Shown: piece after piece, positions 46,440 to 60,800 of the stretch | How positions within the stretch are numbered: position 1 is the stretch's first letter | How the letters are laid out: each line of letters begins with the position of its first letter | Assembly: GCA_037447655.1 (NCBI GenBank) | Contig: JBBHKE010000045.1 | Location: 122,177-186,176, forward strand | DNA length: 64,000 bases | Direction of reading: 5' to 3' | Origin: Zygnema cylindricum | Taxonomy: Eukaryota; Streptophyta; Zygnematophyceae; Zygnematales; Zygnemataceae | Position numbers and translations under genes: made by a program | Notes under the pieces: generated by a model | Seen by the model: the letters and a program-made list of their open reading frames with translations, nothing else | The model's database searches: none | What the model was told of the DNA's origin: nothing

Positions 46440-47440
46440 AGAGGGAGAAACGGAAGGAGAAACTACTTAATTTTTAGTGTAGTGTATGGGAGGGAGAGGG
46501 AAATGCGGCAGATGAGAGGGTGAGTGACAGAGAAAGGGAGAGGGAAAAGGAGAGGGACAGGGAGAGTGGGAGCGAGAGGGAAAGAGAGAGGGAGAGGGAG
46601 ATGGGAAGGGAGAGGAAAAGGGAGCGAAGAGGGAGCGAAAAGGGAGAGGGGAAGGGAGAGGGAAAGGGAGAGGGAGAGATAGAGGCAGATCTAGGGAGAG
46701 GGAGAGGGAGAGGGGGAGGGAGAGGGAAAAAGAGAGGGAGAGATAGAGGCAAATCGAGGGAGAGGGAGAGGGAGAGGGGGAGGGAGGTAATGCGGCATAT
46801 GAGAGGGTGAGAGGGTGAGGGATAGGAAAAGGGAGAGGGGGAGGGAAAGGGAGAGGGAGAGGGAGATGGGAAGGGAGAGAAAAGGGGAGAGGGAGAGATA
46901 GAGGAAGATCGAGGGAGAGGGAGAGGGAGAGTGAGAGGGAGGGGGAGGTAATACGACAGATGAGAGGGTGAGAGGGTAGGGATAGGAAAAAGGTAGAGGG
47001 GGAGGGAAAGGGAGAGGGAGAGGGAGTGAGAGAGAGTAGGGAAGGGAGAGGGAAAGGGAGAGGGAGAGGGAGATGGGAAGGGAGAGAGAAAGAGAGAGGG
47101 AGAGGGAGATGGGAAGGGAGAGGGAAAGAGAGAGGGAGAGGGAGATGAGAAGGGAGAGGGAAAGGGAGGGGAAGGGATAGGGAAAGGGAGAGGGAGAGGG
47201 AGAGGGGAAGGGAGAGGGAAAGGGAGAGGGAGAGGGGGAGGGAGGTAACGCGGCAGATGAGAGGGTGAGGGACAGAGAAAGGGAGAGGGGAAGGGAGAGG
47301 GAAGGAGAGGGAGAGGGAGTGAGAGAGAGTAGGGAAGGGAGAGGGAAAGAGTTAGAGAAAAGGAGAGGGGAAGGAGAGGGAAAGGGAGAGGGAATAGAGA
47401 TAGATTTATAGGGAGAGAGAAAAGTAGAGAGAGAGGGCAT
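46440..47440. repeat. 1-kb polypurine block with higher-order repeat
   Basis: GGGAGA / GGGAAA purine repeat on the plus strand. An anchor, GCGGCAGATGAGAGGGTGAG and close variants, recurs near 46503, 46791, 46950 and 47249, each preceded by GGGAGGTAA except the first. Long open frames on both strands are repeat translation. Confidence 0.9.
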
Positions 47441-48480
47441 AAAGGAGAAGGAGCACGTTTTAAAATACCGTCAAAAAGAAAAGAGGGTGATCAGCATATG
47501 TAGGTTCGGATGAAAAGGGAGGGGGAAAGAGATGCGGAGGCAATGTAGAGGGAAATGGATGGACGCCACACACGATGAGGGAGAAGGAGACGCCACACGC
47601 GAATGCGATTCCATGGAAGTGAAATGATGGTGGGGGAGGTATTTTTGCCTGCTCCTCACGAAACGAAGGAGATGCTTCCTCATTAAACGAAAGAGATCTT
47701 CTGTTCGCCAATATGACGGCGCAGTGTTAGATCGCTAAAAAATAAAAAAAAAATTGGTTGGTTGTGATTCGTCCAAAAAGGGATCCAAATTTTTGTGGAT
47801 AGTTCGCATTTGGCGTTATTTCGACCGAAATATCATCAACGCCAAATGCTGTATTTTATTCTATTTGTTTTAGGCGTTGATTGTAATTTGTGGACCATTT
47901 GTCACTTTGGCCCCTTATTAACGTATACATTCATTCTAATTGATGGTGAAACGACACGTAAACACCATATTAGAATAAACATTTACGGTAAATTCGTTCG
48001 TTTTTGACGCTAATTGGAAACAAACCATGTTATAATGTTCATTTAAACTGAAGAACAAAAAATCACATGAAGTAAGAGTTTGTTGTTTGAAGACGTTGTA
48101 TGTGGGCGTGCAACAACACACAGTTCACTTCTTAAACTGAAAGATATGACTTCCCACATGCGTAAGTGTTTTATGTTCACACTGCAAAATTCGGCGATTG
48201 TAGGAGAATGTGTGCGAACGCGGTTTTTAGCTACGAGGTTGAACCCATTTGTTTAGCGCACGTTCGTATGCACGCGCGTATAATTTAAAAATTAAATTAT
48301 TAAATTTTAACTAAAAAGGTACAGTTATGTACGGTCTGACATCGACCGTACACCACACTATTTACATATTAATGTACTTTCGTTCTGTACGCTAATTTGT
48401 ACGAAACCTCAATTAACGTCAAGGAAAAATTAAAATCACGTATACTATTTTTGGAAAAAAATCAAAATTTTAATACCCAA
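47441..48480. other. Upstream flank of the SDN gene, with a perfect 12-bp hairpin
   Basis: No gene is supported. GCATTTGGCGTT (47806-47817) and its exact complement AACGCCAAATGC (47838-47849) form a hairpin with a 20-base loop. The promoter of the SDN gene probably overlaps the 3' part. Confidence 0.55.
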
Positions 48481-48515
48481 ATTAGTGACCTTGACACTAA
48501 TAACGATGCGCGGTG
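48480..48515. mobile_element. MITE right-end remnant in the SDN upstream region
   Basis: ACACTAATAACGATGCGCGGTG followed by TA matches the right terminus of the TA-flanked MITE family. It lies about 340 bp upstream of the SDN start codon; the left end is not recognisable. Confidence 0.55.
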
Positions 48516-48855
48516 TAGATATTCTATTCTGCGTCCAACGGTACAGATACGCAGTTGAGATTTTGTACTTTTCAAATCTTTCATTAATCCCGGGCGGCTC
48601 AACAGGATCCTACGTTGTACCAATCGCAATCCAACACGTAACCAATTTTTGCTTCACTGGCACGACCTGATGGAAAGGTGTTACAAATATTACTGCCAGT
48701 AAACGTGACCGTACGATTACTGGGAACGCCTGATGGAAGGTTACCCTAATTCAACGTTTCGACCTTGAGCGTCCGCTGTCCGTCAGCTGCCCTGCCATCG
48801 CCGCCAAAGTTGCCGGCCGCCGGACGACGGCAGGAAGTCGGGAGCGTGAGCGGCC

Positions 48856-51800
48856 ATGGGAGGCTCCAAGGGAGAGAAGGGCGGCAAGCCGACGGAGCCG
48901 TTCGAGGCGGAGGACCTTCCGGTGAGAACGTTCGGAGGCAAGGGGTGCCTGGGAGAGGAAGAGAAATAAGAGGCAGGAAGAGGGTGAGGGAGAGAGAGGA
49001 AGAGAGAGGGGCAGGGAAAGAAAGAGAGAGGCGAGGGGCGGGGAGGAAGGAGGGAGAGGGAGGAGGGAGGGAGAGGGAGGAGGGAGGGAGAGGGAGGAGG
49101 GAGGGAGAGGGAGGAGGGAGGGAGAGGGAGGAGGGAGGGAGGAGGGAGGGAGGAAGGAGGAGGGAGGGAGGAAGGAGGAGGGAGGAGGGAGGGAGGAGGG
49201 AGGGAGGAGGGAGGGAGGAGGGAGGGAAAGGGAGGAGGGAGGGAAAGGGAGGAGGGAGGAGGGAGGAGGGAGGGAGAGGGAGGAGGGAGGGAGGAGGGAG
49301 GGAGGAGGGAGGGAGAGGGAGGAGGGAGGGAAAGGGAGGAGGGAGGAGGGAGGGAGAGGGAGGAGGGAGGGAGAGGGAGGAGGGAGGGAGGGAGGGGGGA
49401 GGGAGGAGGGAGAGGGAGGAGGGAGAGGGAGGAGGGAGGGAGAGGGAGGAGGGAGGGAAAGGGAGGAGGGAGGAGGGAGGGAAAGGGAGGAGGGAGGAGG
49501 GAGGGAGAGGGAGGAGGGAGGGAGAGGGAGGAGGGAGGGAGGGAGGGAGAGGGAGGAGGGAGGGAGAGGGAGGAGGGAGGAAGGGAGGGGGGAGGGAGAG
49601 GGAGGGAGGAGGGAGAGGGAGGGAGGGAGAGGGAGGAGGGAGGGAGGGAGGAGGGAGGGAGAGGGAGGAGGGAGAGGGAGGGAGAGAGAGGAGGGAGGAC
49701 GAATGAGGGAGGGAGGTGGGAAGAGGGAGGGAGGTGGGAGGAGGGAGGGAGGGGGGAGAGAGAGGGTGGGAGGATTTTTTGTGCTGTAACTGTTTACTGC
49801 TGTGTCTTTTTTATGCAGCTGTTGGTTCAAATGGTGAAGGAGTGTCAGAGGCAAAAGCTGGAAGGAAGGGAAGGCAAATGGGAACAGTTTCTGTCCCTTC
49901 ATGCTGGGAGTGAGAAAAAAAATGATCCTGCAAAAAATTCTTGGATACTTTTGGCTCAATTTGTGGAGTCTGTTGAAAAGGAAGAATTTATTCAGGTAGG
50001 TTTATGTATTCAACTTATTGTTTTTTTAAGGTTTTTCTTTTAGGGTTTCCCTAGGGTTTCATTTTTAGGGTTTTTTTTTTTTTTTTTTTGTTTCTTTTTT
50101 TTTTTTTTTTTTTTTTTGTATGTTTTTTTTTTTTTTTTTTTTTCCCCTGTGAGATAGCCTATGTGTGCTTTATTTTTCGGCTTTTTCGGAGCCGTACACC
50201 GATGTTAAGCAGTTTCAGCGAAACTTTGAATGTAAAAATCTAACTCAACTTAGGGTTGAGGTTTTTGAAACAAATGTCTCACCTCCTTCACAAAAGAACT
50301 TCATTGACACACATTTTATCCACATCCTTTTACTATTTGAAATCAGTACACCTTTCATCGCTGTTAGAGTTGGTGAAATTGTTAGCACTAAAATGGTGGT
50401 TATATTGAAAACACTGATTATGGTTGGATGACATGGCTCATTTTGGGCCACGCCTTTAATTAATCTTGTGAAGACTATTATATGATTTGGGTGGAAATAT
50501 CCCACACTGTTTAGTAACTTGAATAGCGATGGAAGGTGTACACCTTTTTTTGTTACCAGAGTTGGTAAATTATTCCTCTAAAACTGATTCAGTAACACCT
50601 ACACTGCTGTACTTTTTGCAAAGTGGCTCATTTTAAGCCACTGAACTAGAGAGTGTTAGTTACACTAATTTTAAAATTTTGAGTCAAAAAAACATGCATT
50701 ATCAACTTTATTTGTGATGGGCAGTGTAGCATAGCAACCCAAACCTCTTAAGGTCCGAGGACTTTTGGCTTTAATGATATGAATTAAACAATGCATAATA
50801 TGTGTGACGTGAAAATATGTAAAATTCAGCTCTTGAGACCTGTTTTAGACATTTTATGGGACAATCTAATATTTTATGGGACTTGTGATTACAAAAATAG
50901 CTGAAGTAAAATGAATTTCATTATATAAATTGAAATTTTACAACGTAAACATTAAGTAATTCAATTGATTTATAAAAAAACTGTGTATCTTGTAGTACAA
51001 ATTAGACCTTTATTGGATAGTATACTACTGACACCATATCGTCGCAGAGCTGGTAAAATCTTATTGGATGATAAAAACTAAAACCTGATGTTTGGAGAAT
51101 ATATCGGTGCCAGGCTATTCATCATGTGTGGTTCCCTCAAATAGCAATACTTGTGGTATATAACTATTTATGCATTCATTTACATTGTTATGCAAATCGA
51201 ACTATTTTGCTTTTAATTAGGTGTAATTGTAAGCTGTTTTGTGGGAACCTTTCCCTAGTTTTTAATCGCACCCTTTGTTTTTGCCTTTTTACTTCTTTTC
51301 TGTAATTATTATTTTCACTGAGCATGATGTCTTAGCATCATTCTTTTTTTTCATTTTGTTGTTTTCTTAGTTTTCTATTTCTCTTGCGTACATAGGTTCG
51401 TGCTGTACTAGAACCTCTAGCTGCTACTCTGTCACTTGTTAGTTTGTCTTTTAGTCTAGTCCTTACGTTAACGGATACAGGATACAGAGTTTGTTGTACT
51501 ATTTAGCTTAGGGTCAATTCTTTTGGTTCTCTGTCCCATACTCCTAAGTTCAGCACTTTCTTAGATTTGCCATTTTTTAGTTTGATTAAAATATAGTTTC
51601 GGTTCAGTTTCCTCCTGAAAAAAATGATACGACCCGTTTGCAATAATTTATCTTTTTGACATTTTGTTTTTTTGGTTATAAATCAACTGGTTCAAGCTTG
51701 AATGAACATGAGCTTGCCTGTTATTTCACGTGTTTTTTTTCCCTTCATAAGGTTGTTGATGTGGATGTTAAGCTCCCTTGAACTCATTGTCACTGTGAAT

Positions 51801-54800
51801 GTTGTATAACTTTGATGTGCCTCGCAAAATATGCAACACTAATAAATTAAGGGGTTCAAATAAAGGAATATGAGCCACAACGTTTGGGATATTTAAACAG
51901 TACATGCTCTTTGGATTCAATTTGGATTTAAAATGTGTATGGTAATCAAGAAATCATAAACAAAGGCCTTATGTGAATACCCGTACTCTACATGTTTCTT
52001 CCTTTGTAATTTGTCTTGTCCTACTACCATGCATGCATCCAAAATTGCATGGCTAAGCTGTATGTGGAGACTACACCATGAATTGCGATTAAAATAAAGA
52101 GATTATTAACATGGGGATTATATTAGTGTCGTTAGCTCTAATTCAGTTCCGAATGACGTGGTTGATTTCTAACCACTTAAGACTCTAATAGTGTTATTAA
52201 CACTACTTTGTGGTCAGAAGGCAAAGAACCCCCCCCCCCCCCCCCCCCCTCTAATTAGAGCTATTAACACTAATAGCGATTCAGGGTGTAGTTAATAAGG
52301 ACGGTGAGGTTTGCGCTATGATTTTTGTATTGCGATTTGCGACTGGTTTTGGGGTTTTGATTTCTGGAAATGCTTTTCTGTACAAAGGAGAAGTCTCCAA
52401 CATACAGATTATCTGTAAGATGTAAGCATCATATGTTGCTGATACATTTTCAAACAATGTGAATTTATTTTCTTTCCTTTTCTTTTCTTTTCTTTTTTCT
52501 GGTGTATGCAGCTTATAAAACGAATGCGAAAGTGGAAAGCTCAGAAAGTGAAGGCAGAGCAACTGAATGAATCTGATCCTTGGCCGAGGACGCCGGAACA
52601 GGTGACTGTACTTTTTATAATAAGTGTTGGTAACAAACTAGTTTGGTGTAATCGACAATATATCATTGATTATAATGCCTCATATTTTACACGACAGTTT
52701 TTTCGCTGGTTAGTTTCTTTGGTCCGTCTATCATGCGGTTAGTCTACTAGTTAGTTTACACGATAAGTGTTGGTATGAAATTACTACGCTGCCCATCGCT
52801 ATTAGTTTTTAACATTTGTCGGGCATTTTAGTGCTTGAACTTTTTATGTTCCATCGTTGGTGACGGTCTTACCTTTAGGCTCCGATGTTAGGATTAAAAA
52901 TTGAAAACATTCGTAGTGAGAAAAAGTATTTTGACTCCCCAATTTTTTTTTTATACTTCAAGCAACGGGCAGTGTATTTTGGTCTAATTCACAATGTAAC
53001 ATTGGTCATAAGTCCTCATATTGTACACTTACTTTGGTTTTTTTCTTTGGTTAGTCTTTTTGGTTAGCCTATCATGCGGGCTTCATCAAAAGGACGGGAA
53101 TACAGTGTTAGTGAAAATAGTACATTGTTTAGATGTGAGATAAAGGCAAGGTCATCTTCATTCATGTGTTGCACTGTGCTTATGTAGGTATGTCTTTCTC
53201 ATGCTTTCCAATTTAATCAAGGTAAATATGTTTAGTCTAGTTGTCTGTGGAACCCACTTGATTAGGTGATTTGGTTCCTTATCGGAGTGAATTAGCGTTG
53301 TTTATGCCTGTTCAAAAAGTGTGTAATGTACAAAGTTGCCCATGTTTTGAATTGTTTGAACAATATTTTTAGTACGAGATTTTGGTAGAGAGCCTTGTGC
53401 CTTGTACTAAGTTGTCATGCGATTTCTTGTTAGAATGTAAAGAACCATAGTATTACTTTTGGCAAACCATGTATACTCTTTCAATATCATTCTTCAAAGC
53501 CATGTACTTTTCAATAACGGTAGTTGTGTTCCTAGACGATGGTAAGGAAGCAAGGGAGCCGATTGCCTGAGATATCGTCGCAGCCAAGCCGGAGGCCTTA
53601 GGAAAAGTTTTACTGCCCATTGCTATTAGTGTTAATAGCACTGATTTGGTTGTGGTATTTTCAATCCAAAAATCATAAAAATAGTGTTCATAATATTATT
53701 TGAGGGAGTGAGATACAATCTGCCACGTCACCCTACCCAAAATCAGGAGTAGTGGTACTACTGGCGATCTAATACTCATATTCTTTTTTTGTCTTTATGA
53801 CATTTACAGAATGGGGAATGTTGTGTGTACTGGTTAATGGTTTATTCAAGGTGGAAGTTTGGAGATTCACCCTGAGTCTTAAAGTGTTAGAGGCAAGTTA
53901 TTAGGCTGAAAGAAGAAATTAGGGCAAGGTATGCAGAAAAAGACAAGCTAAGATAGATGATGTGTCACGGTCACAAGCTGTAGATCATTGTCTAAGGAAA
54001 AGGCGTTAACTTTTTTACAAGCTTCACAAAGCTTTACAAGAAAGAATAAGATGAAAAGGGATACCTAGATATTTTTCAGATTTTTTTTCTGTAAAGGCTT
54101 ATACCATGGGAGGAGCGGGTTCTATTCACTTGCTAACGAATGAATGTCAATTTTCATGAATTGCCATGGATCTTATTACTAATCAGTCCACACTAATTAC
54201 CATGCATGGTGTACTGAAGTATACTGTTGTGTGCGTCTCTGTTTTTTGTTTTGTTTTGTTTTTTTGTTTTTTTTTCCCACTTTGCAGGAGCTTGTTCTTC
54301 GTTCAAAAAACCATGTTCAGTATAAGGCCTGTTATAAGTTTCCCTCGTATGGCACGGTAGTACATCTCAACCATGTATTGTTTATATATTTTTTTCATCC
54401 TCTTTAAATAAATAAGAAAAAAATCAGTACACGGTGACTATTTGTTGAATAAAAAAAACAAAGAAAAATACCTTCTGTGAACTTGGGAACAAGTGTGAAT
54501 GATGCTAACTTAAGTTTGGTCAGGTGGTTGTCCTGAAGTCGTAACAAAGATAGGGCACTTTTCTAATATTGTAAGGGTGAGATTGTATATCCAGAGTGTA
54601 TGGGAGATACCTCTTGAGAGAAGGAATCCTGTAAACCTTAGAAAATCCTTAAGCCTTAGAAAATAGGCATTGGAAAATTTTGTAAGCCTTAGGAAATAAA
54701 CCTTGGAAAATCTTATAAACCTTAGACGATAAACCTTAGAAAAACCTATATACTGTAGAAAATAAACCATAGAAAATCCTAAAAACCTTGGTAAGTAAAC

Positions 54801-57800
54801 CTGAGTATAGGTTGAAAACTAAGCCAATTTGTTGATCAAGAAGGTTAAAGCTGTATTCATCTAACAGCTTTTATATTCAACCTTGTGAATTTGAGATATT
54901 TTGGGCTTTTTCAGAAACTCATAGAAGACTAGGGGAGACAATTCTGGACTCTGAACTGTTTTGTTTGAGCTGAAATTGCTTCTCTTAAAGAGCAAAGTTT
55001 GTAGTTTCTGCCATCTTTGCAACCAATCTTGGAAATCCAAACTATACTTTTGGTCATAAAGATCAGAAATTTATGTGCGTGTTCCATCTAAAAATTTAGT
55101 TTAGTCTCGTTTTTTGTGATGGTAGTTAGTTTGATCTTTCTCAGCTTCATACAAATAGTAATATATGACAGCAAAAACCTTACAAACTCAAACTTTCTGT
55201 TGTTGTTGTTAGGCGATTGTCCACTATTCGTATCCATCACCTGAAGAAAATGGTTTATTATTATTAGTAGCTCCCATGGTATCCAATTTACTACTAAGTA
55301 GGGGAAATTTTACCACCCACATGCCTCACAGTCTCGAGTAATTCATCTCATAATGCGCTTTGAAACCCGACAAGAACCGAGCTTACGTTTTTACTGATTC
55401 ATGTATCTGTCTTTTAAGGGTATAGAATTGGGTGTGCACAAAACGGGGAAAATCAAGCTCGGCAAGTCAACCGGAGAAGATTTTGGCAATCGACTGTGAA
55501 ATGTGTGTATGTGTTGGACAAGAGAGGGAGCTCGTTCAATTGGCTGTAGTCGATCAAGATTTGAAGGTGAAGCAATTTTATTGTTTTCCTTGATTAGCAC
55601 TTTGCAAGTGTATCAAAAAGGCTCCAGAAAACTTAAAACTGATTATGTTTGAAAGTTTTAGTTACAAATTCTGCATATATTTTTGACACGAATCGTAAAA
55701 TTTTATAGCTGAATTAGTTCCTAGCCATACTGTTTTTACTCAGTTAGGAAAAATGGAGAAAGAGATTTAATCTTCAAGTGTAAAAAACGAATTGAATTGT
55801 TGTTGTTTGGTAACTATGAAAGATCTGTAGAAAGCAGTATATATTATGTATTGACTTTGTTTATGTAATTTGAGGTGCATTTATAAGCGATTGAGCCCTC
55901 GAGTCTTCAACTTGGAGCTGCTGATATGTTCGATTTTACTTGTGATGGTATATTTGTTTTGTAAACTTGTTGATTGTACAGTTCTCTTGAATATGGTTTT
56001 GTTTTCAGGAAGTTTTTGTTAAAACCCTAATTGCAAACTCAGGCAATGCACACCTTGCTATGCTCCTGGAACTACCAAGCTGAGTGATATATATCACTAT
56101 TTTTGCTTCAAAAGAACATTCTTGAGCTTTTGATAGACTTTTTTGATATTGTCCGATTGAAGCTGTTTGAAAATGTGTTAGTCATATGTTGCAACAGAAA
56201 AGTGCATCTGCTTTGGTTTATGAGATGAGGTGGTGTGGTGTTTAACAGTGTGGATTACCTTTTTTTTTTGATTTCATGTATTATTTCTGTCATAATCCAC
56301 ACTAAATATGATGATACTTTTTCTTTTGTGAAGGTTCTTGTGAATACACTGGTGGCTCCGTCTCTGGAAGTGATTGATTACAAGACCGACATCACAGGTC
56401 TAGGCCCAGAGGAACTGAAGGATGTAACTTTTTCCCAACTCGATGCACAGGTGAGTTATACTCATCCACTTTACTCATGTTGTCAAGGTATACTCATTTA
56501 CTATACTCGTATTGTCAATTTGTACTCATCTACTATACTCATATTGTGAATTACTTTACTCATATTGGCACTTTATACTCATCTTCTGTACTCTTATTGT
56601 CAAATTATACTCATCTACTATACTCATATTGTCAATTTGTACTCATTTACTCTGCTCATATTGTCAATTTTTACTCGTCCATTATGCTCGTTGTCAATTT
56701 GTATTCATGTACTATACCGCAATTGGCAATTTATACGCATCTACTTTTACCCTTATTGTCAAATCATATTCATCTCCTACACTCATATTGTCAATTTGTA
56801 CTCGTCCATTATACATGTTGTCAATTTGTATTCATGTTCCCTTCTCATATTTTCAATTTATACTCATTTACTCCACTCATGTTGTCAAATTATGCTCGTC
56901 GACTATACTCATTGTGTTATGTTGGGTCTTAAATTTGTTGGGATTTGTTACTGGAGTTTAGGTGAAAGTCGCAAATATTGTCTCCCTAGTAGCTCACTGT
57001 TGTCCCACCCAGTTATGTGGGAAAAAAAGTGAAACAAAAAAAGGAAAAAGAAAAGAACCAAACTTAATTGCAGTAAGACGATGAATTATGCAACCTGATT
57101 TTGTTTTTTTCATGTGGCTTATCTTATCTACAGAAAGCTGTGCTGGATCTGCTGACACCTGGCACTATATTGTTGGGCCACGGTCTCCATAATGATCTGA
57201 AAGGTGAGTTTTAAAGCTCTCTCGAACTTTTGAGAAATCCTTTGGTTTCAAACCGAAATTTGTAAGCTGTAAATTGAATTTTTTTACGCAATCTTCCCGT
57301 ATCATACCTTAAGTTAACCATATATGAAACTGAAAGTAAAATTGCCTCAGTACTAAAAGAATGTTCTTTTAATGGTTCTTTCTGTTGCCGGAAACTTTGT
57401 TCTGAAAAGAAAAGTTTTATTTTTCCGTTCTTGAGCCATGTTCTTGAGCTATTGTTAAAGAATTTTTTTCATTTGGTCTTAAAACAAATAAAAATTTAGT
57501 ATTAGTAATCTTAGTTTAGTTTAGTTTAGTTTAGTCTTTTGATTTTCTCGGTACTTGTAATATGCCATAGAACTGGTTTTTTCAAACTAATTTTGAGGGA
57601 ATGATTCTAATTAACACAAAAATTGAAGGTTACCACTTTGCACATTCTTATTATATTGTATTTGCATTCCGACCCAAACTTTTTAAAGCTGTTTCTACCA
57701 GTTTTTCTCATTAACAAGAAGTTTTTTTTTTTGTTTGTGACCAAAATCACAGTTTTAAAAATTGACCATGACAGGGTGATCGATACAGCTTTCCTTTTTC

Positions 57801-60800
57801 AGTATAAGGGATTTGATTCTGTCATTCCAGCCCTTCGAGATCTTGCTAAGGTCGGTTTTTTCGGGAAAATGGAAATCAATACACTTTTTATCTCAGTCAC
57901 CATTATTAATGTGGATACAATCTTTTTTTATCTATTACTATGGTTGGTGTAGATACAATATTTCTATCTTGATCATTGATGTAAATACAAGCTTTTTGTC
58001 TAGGTCACTATCATTAATGTGGATACAAAGCTTTTATCTCAGAAACCATTATTAATGTAAAGACAATCTCTTAAATTTCAGTCACCATTATTGATATAGA
58101 TACAGTCTTTTCATTTTACCGCTGATAATGGATATACAAACTTCTCTCTCATTTTCACCATTGTTATGATATACGATCACCATTATGAATATCGATACAA
58201 TTTTTATATCGCATTGACCATTCTTAGTGTGCATCACACTCGTTTTTTACATCATAGCCATTTTGAAATCCAGTTTTTTTCCCTTTTTGAAATAGAAACA
58301 AGGGAGTTATCGCAATGACAAACAAGAGGGGTAAAAAGAGTTAAGGAAAAAATTGTATCCTCTCTCCAAATTTTGACATTGGCGTAGATTACGGTGAAGA
58401 TTAGAGTGAAGACTACGGTGTGGGTTGTGTCCACGCTATTTTTAGTGGATGGTTTTTTTTCTAAGATCAATCGCCTATTTTTTCTAAGTGTGAAAAGGAA
58501 CTAGTGGGAGGAGGGCATTTGAGTGACGAGGATAATTAAATGAAATCATAATTAGAAAATTGCAAAAAGAAAGAAATCCACACTACAAGCGGTGGTGATG
58601 GAGCACTAATTTTGAAGTAGAGTTTTTTATTATTTTTTGTGATTTTTAGCATGGATTATTAGCGTTTTATTGGGTCGTAGGTATTTTATTTTTGAGGTAA
58701 GAAGAGAACCAATCGAATCATTACGGGAAGTTTCTTTCTGCTACATTTTCTGTTCCAGTTAGGTTATGACAATGTCATTATAACAAACGGAGTGTTTTTT
58801 ACCTTCTGGCCTAATAGTTCACGTCATATTTTGGGAAATTCATTTCTGAACGGTGGGAACATCAACTATTTTCTTACTTTTTCATTTTATTTCATTCTAT
58901 TCTATTTTATACTACTATGTTTGGAGAGACAACAGATAGTTTTGAAGGAATCGATTCGGGATGAAGGAGCAATTCATAATAGTGTGGAAGATGCAATTGT
59001 ACCCATGAAACTCCTACGCCATCTTTTGAAAACCGGGCCTTCTCCCCCTTTAAACCCACCTCAAATTCAGGTAAAACCGATTTTCTTACCAAGAAAGAAA
59101 GAAAAAAGCTTACAGGCTTTCCTTCCTTCATTCCTTTCTTTCTTTTTTTCTTTCTTTCTTCCATCGGCTTTCTTTATTTCTTTCCTTCCTTTATTTCTCT
59201 CTTTCTTTCCTTTCTTTCCTTCCTTTTTTATTTTTCCTTTCTTTCTCTCTATCTTCCTTCCTTCCTTCCTTCCTTCAAAATGACTTTCTTGATCGGCTTT
59301 CTTTATTTCTTTCTTCCTTTCTTTTCCTTTATTTCTCTTTTTCTTTCCTTTCTTTCCTACCGTTCTTCCTTCCTTCCTTCCTCCCTCCCTCCTCCCTCCC
59401 TCCCTTCCTCCCTCCCTCCCTCCCTCCCTCCCTCCCTCCCTCCCTCCCTCCCTCCCTCCCTCCCTCCCTCCCTCCCTCCCTCCCTCCCTCCCTCCCTCCC
59501 TCCCTCCCTCCCTCCCTCCCTCCCTCCCTCCCTCCCTCCCTCCCTCCCCTTCCTTTTCCGACTTTCTTTCCTTTTCTATTTTTCAGTTGTTTGCTATCTC
59601 AAAGTTCCCACGAGAAACTTTTATGTTTTCGTCATATTGTTGTAGAATTCTGTTCAGCTTTCCTCCCTCTTCTCCCCTCCCTCCCCTCCCTTTCTTCTCT
59701 GACCTTCCTCTCATCTGCACTCCCTCTCTCATTCCTTCCTAACCTCTCTTCTTCCCTCACTCCCTCCGTTTCCCCTCATTTCCCTCTCCCTCTCCCTAAT
59801 TGTTTTCATACATAGCCTTCCTTCCTTCCCTCCTTGATGTATTCCATCAACTTGTCTTTCTTCTCTCTGCTCCTCTTCCTACTGCCCCTTTAATCCGACC
59901 ATGTTTTGTCTTTTTTTTGTCGTTTTCATGTAATCTTTTTGTCTTTCTTAGGTTTTCTTTGTCCTGACCTCGTTTTCATTGTTCTTCGTCCTTGTGTGTG
60001 TCAGGTGGATAAAGCTGATCTATCAAAACTTTTTATTCATCGAATTCCAAAAGGAACTTTCCCAGAAGAGTTGGAACCCCTTTTTTCTTTTAATGATTTA
60101 CCCCGTATTCAGGTAGTGAGGGTTTTTATCTGTTCGTTCCGTCCTCTGTTCCTCCTCACACTCTCTCCCTCCTTCCCTCTCTCCCTCTTTTCTCTCTTGC
60201 ACTTTCTTCAGTCCGGCTCTGCCTGACTGTCTCTTTCTTTCTCTCTCTCCACCCTCAGTTTTTCTCTTTGTCTCTTTGTTACTGCAGTTGTCATAGTTAA
60301 CTTTTTCTTATCTCCAGATATAAGTGAATACACACCTCCATTAGAGTTAATAATAACATATCTATAAAGTATAATATATAAGATAAGATATATAACATAT
60401 CAAACACGTGATTCTTTGACCCAGAATGGTAAATTTGTTTTAATAACACTTCTGGTCAAGTGGCTCATAATGTGCCACGAGTCAAATAAAGCCACGTGTA
60501 TTTTCTTTTTAAGAAAGTGTTTATGTTAAGAATTGGCTAACTCTAATAGGGATGTACTATAGTACTTCAAAAATTGTAACATACAAACTTTTTTTGTTGA
60601 TATGCAATCTGCAGTTTAGAAGCAAAACCATGTTTTTCAGGATATTTGAAAAGTCCTTAACAAACTAAGTTTTGGTCAAAATCTTCTTGTTGTGAATATT
60701 CTAAACGATGAAAAAGTGAATTTTGTTTTTGGAGTTTTGTTTTGTTTTGTGCTTTAGTTTTCATTCTTGCAAACTTTTTTCTTATGGGGTTTTATACGAT

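Noticed and set aside
46474-47440. Long open frames (up to about 250 codons) on the minus strand
   Set aside because: Pure translation of the polypurine repeat (Ser/Pro/Leu only), with an equally open frame on the other strand; no start context or domain.
48751-49959. Open frame of about 400 codons on the minus strand across SDN exon 1 and intron 1
   Set aside because: Composed of SLPPS-type repeats from the GGGAGG array. It overlaps a well-supported exon on the opposite strand.
50036-50080. Interstitial telomere repeat
   Set aside because: Only three TTTAGGG-like motifs with irregular spacing; better described as telo-box-like motifs in an intron.
56477-57032. Three overlapping plus-strand frames of about 150 codons
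   Set aside because: The minisatellite unit lacks stop codons in three frames; the sequence lies between two verified SDN exons.
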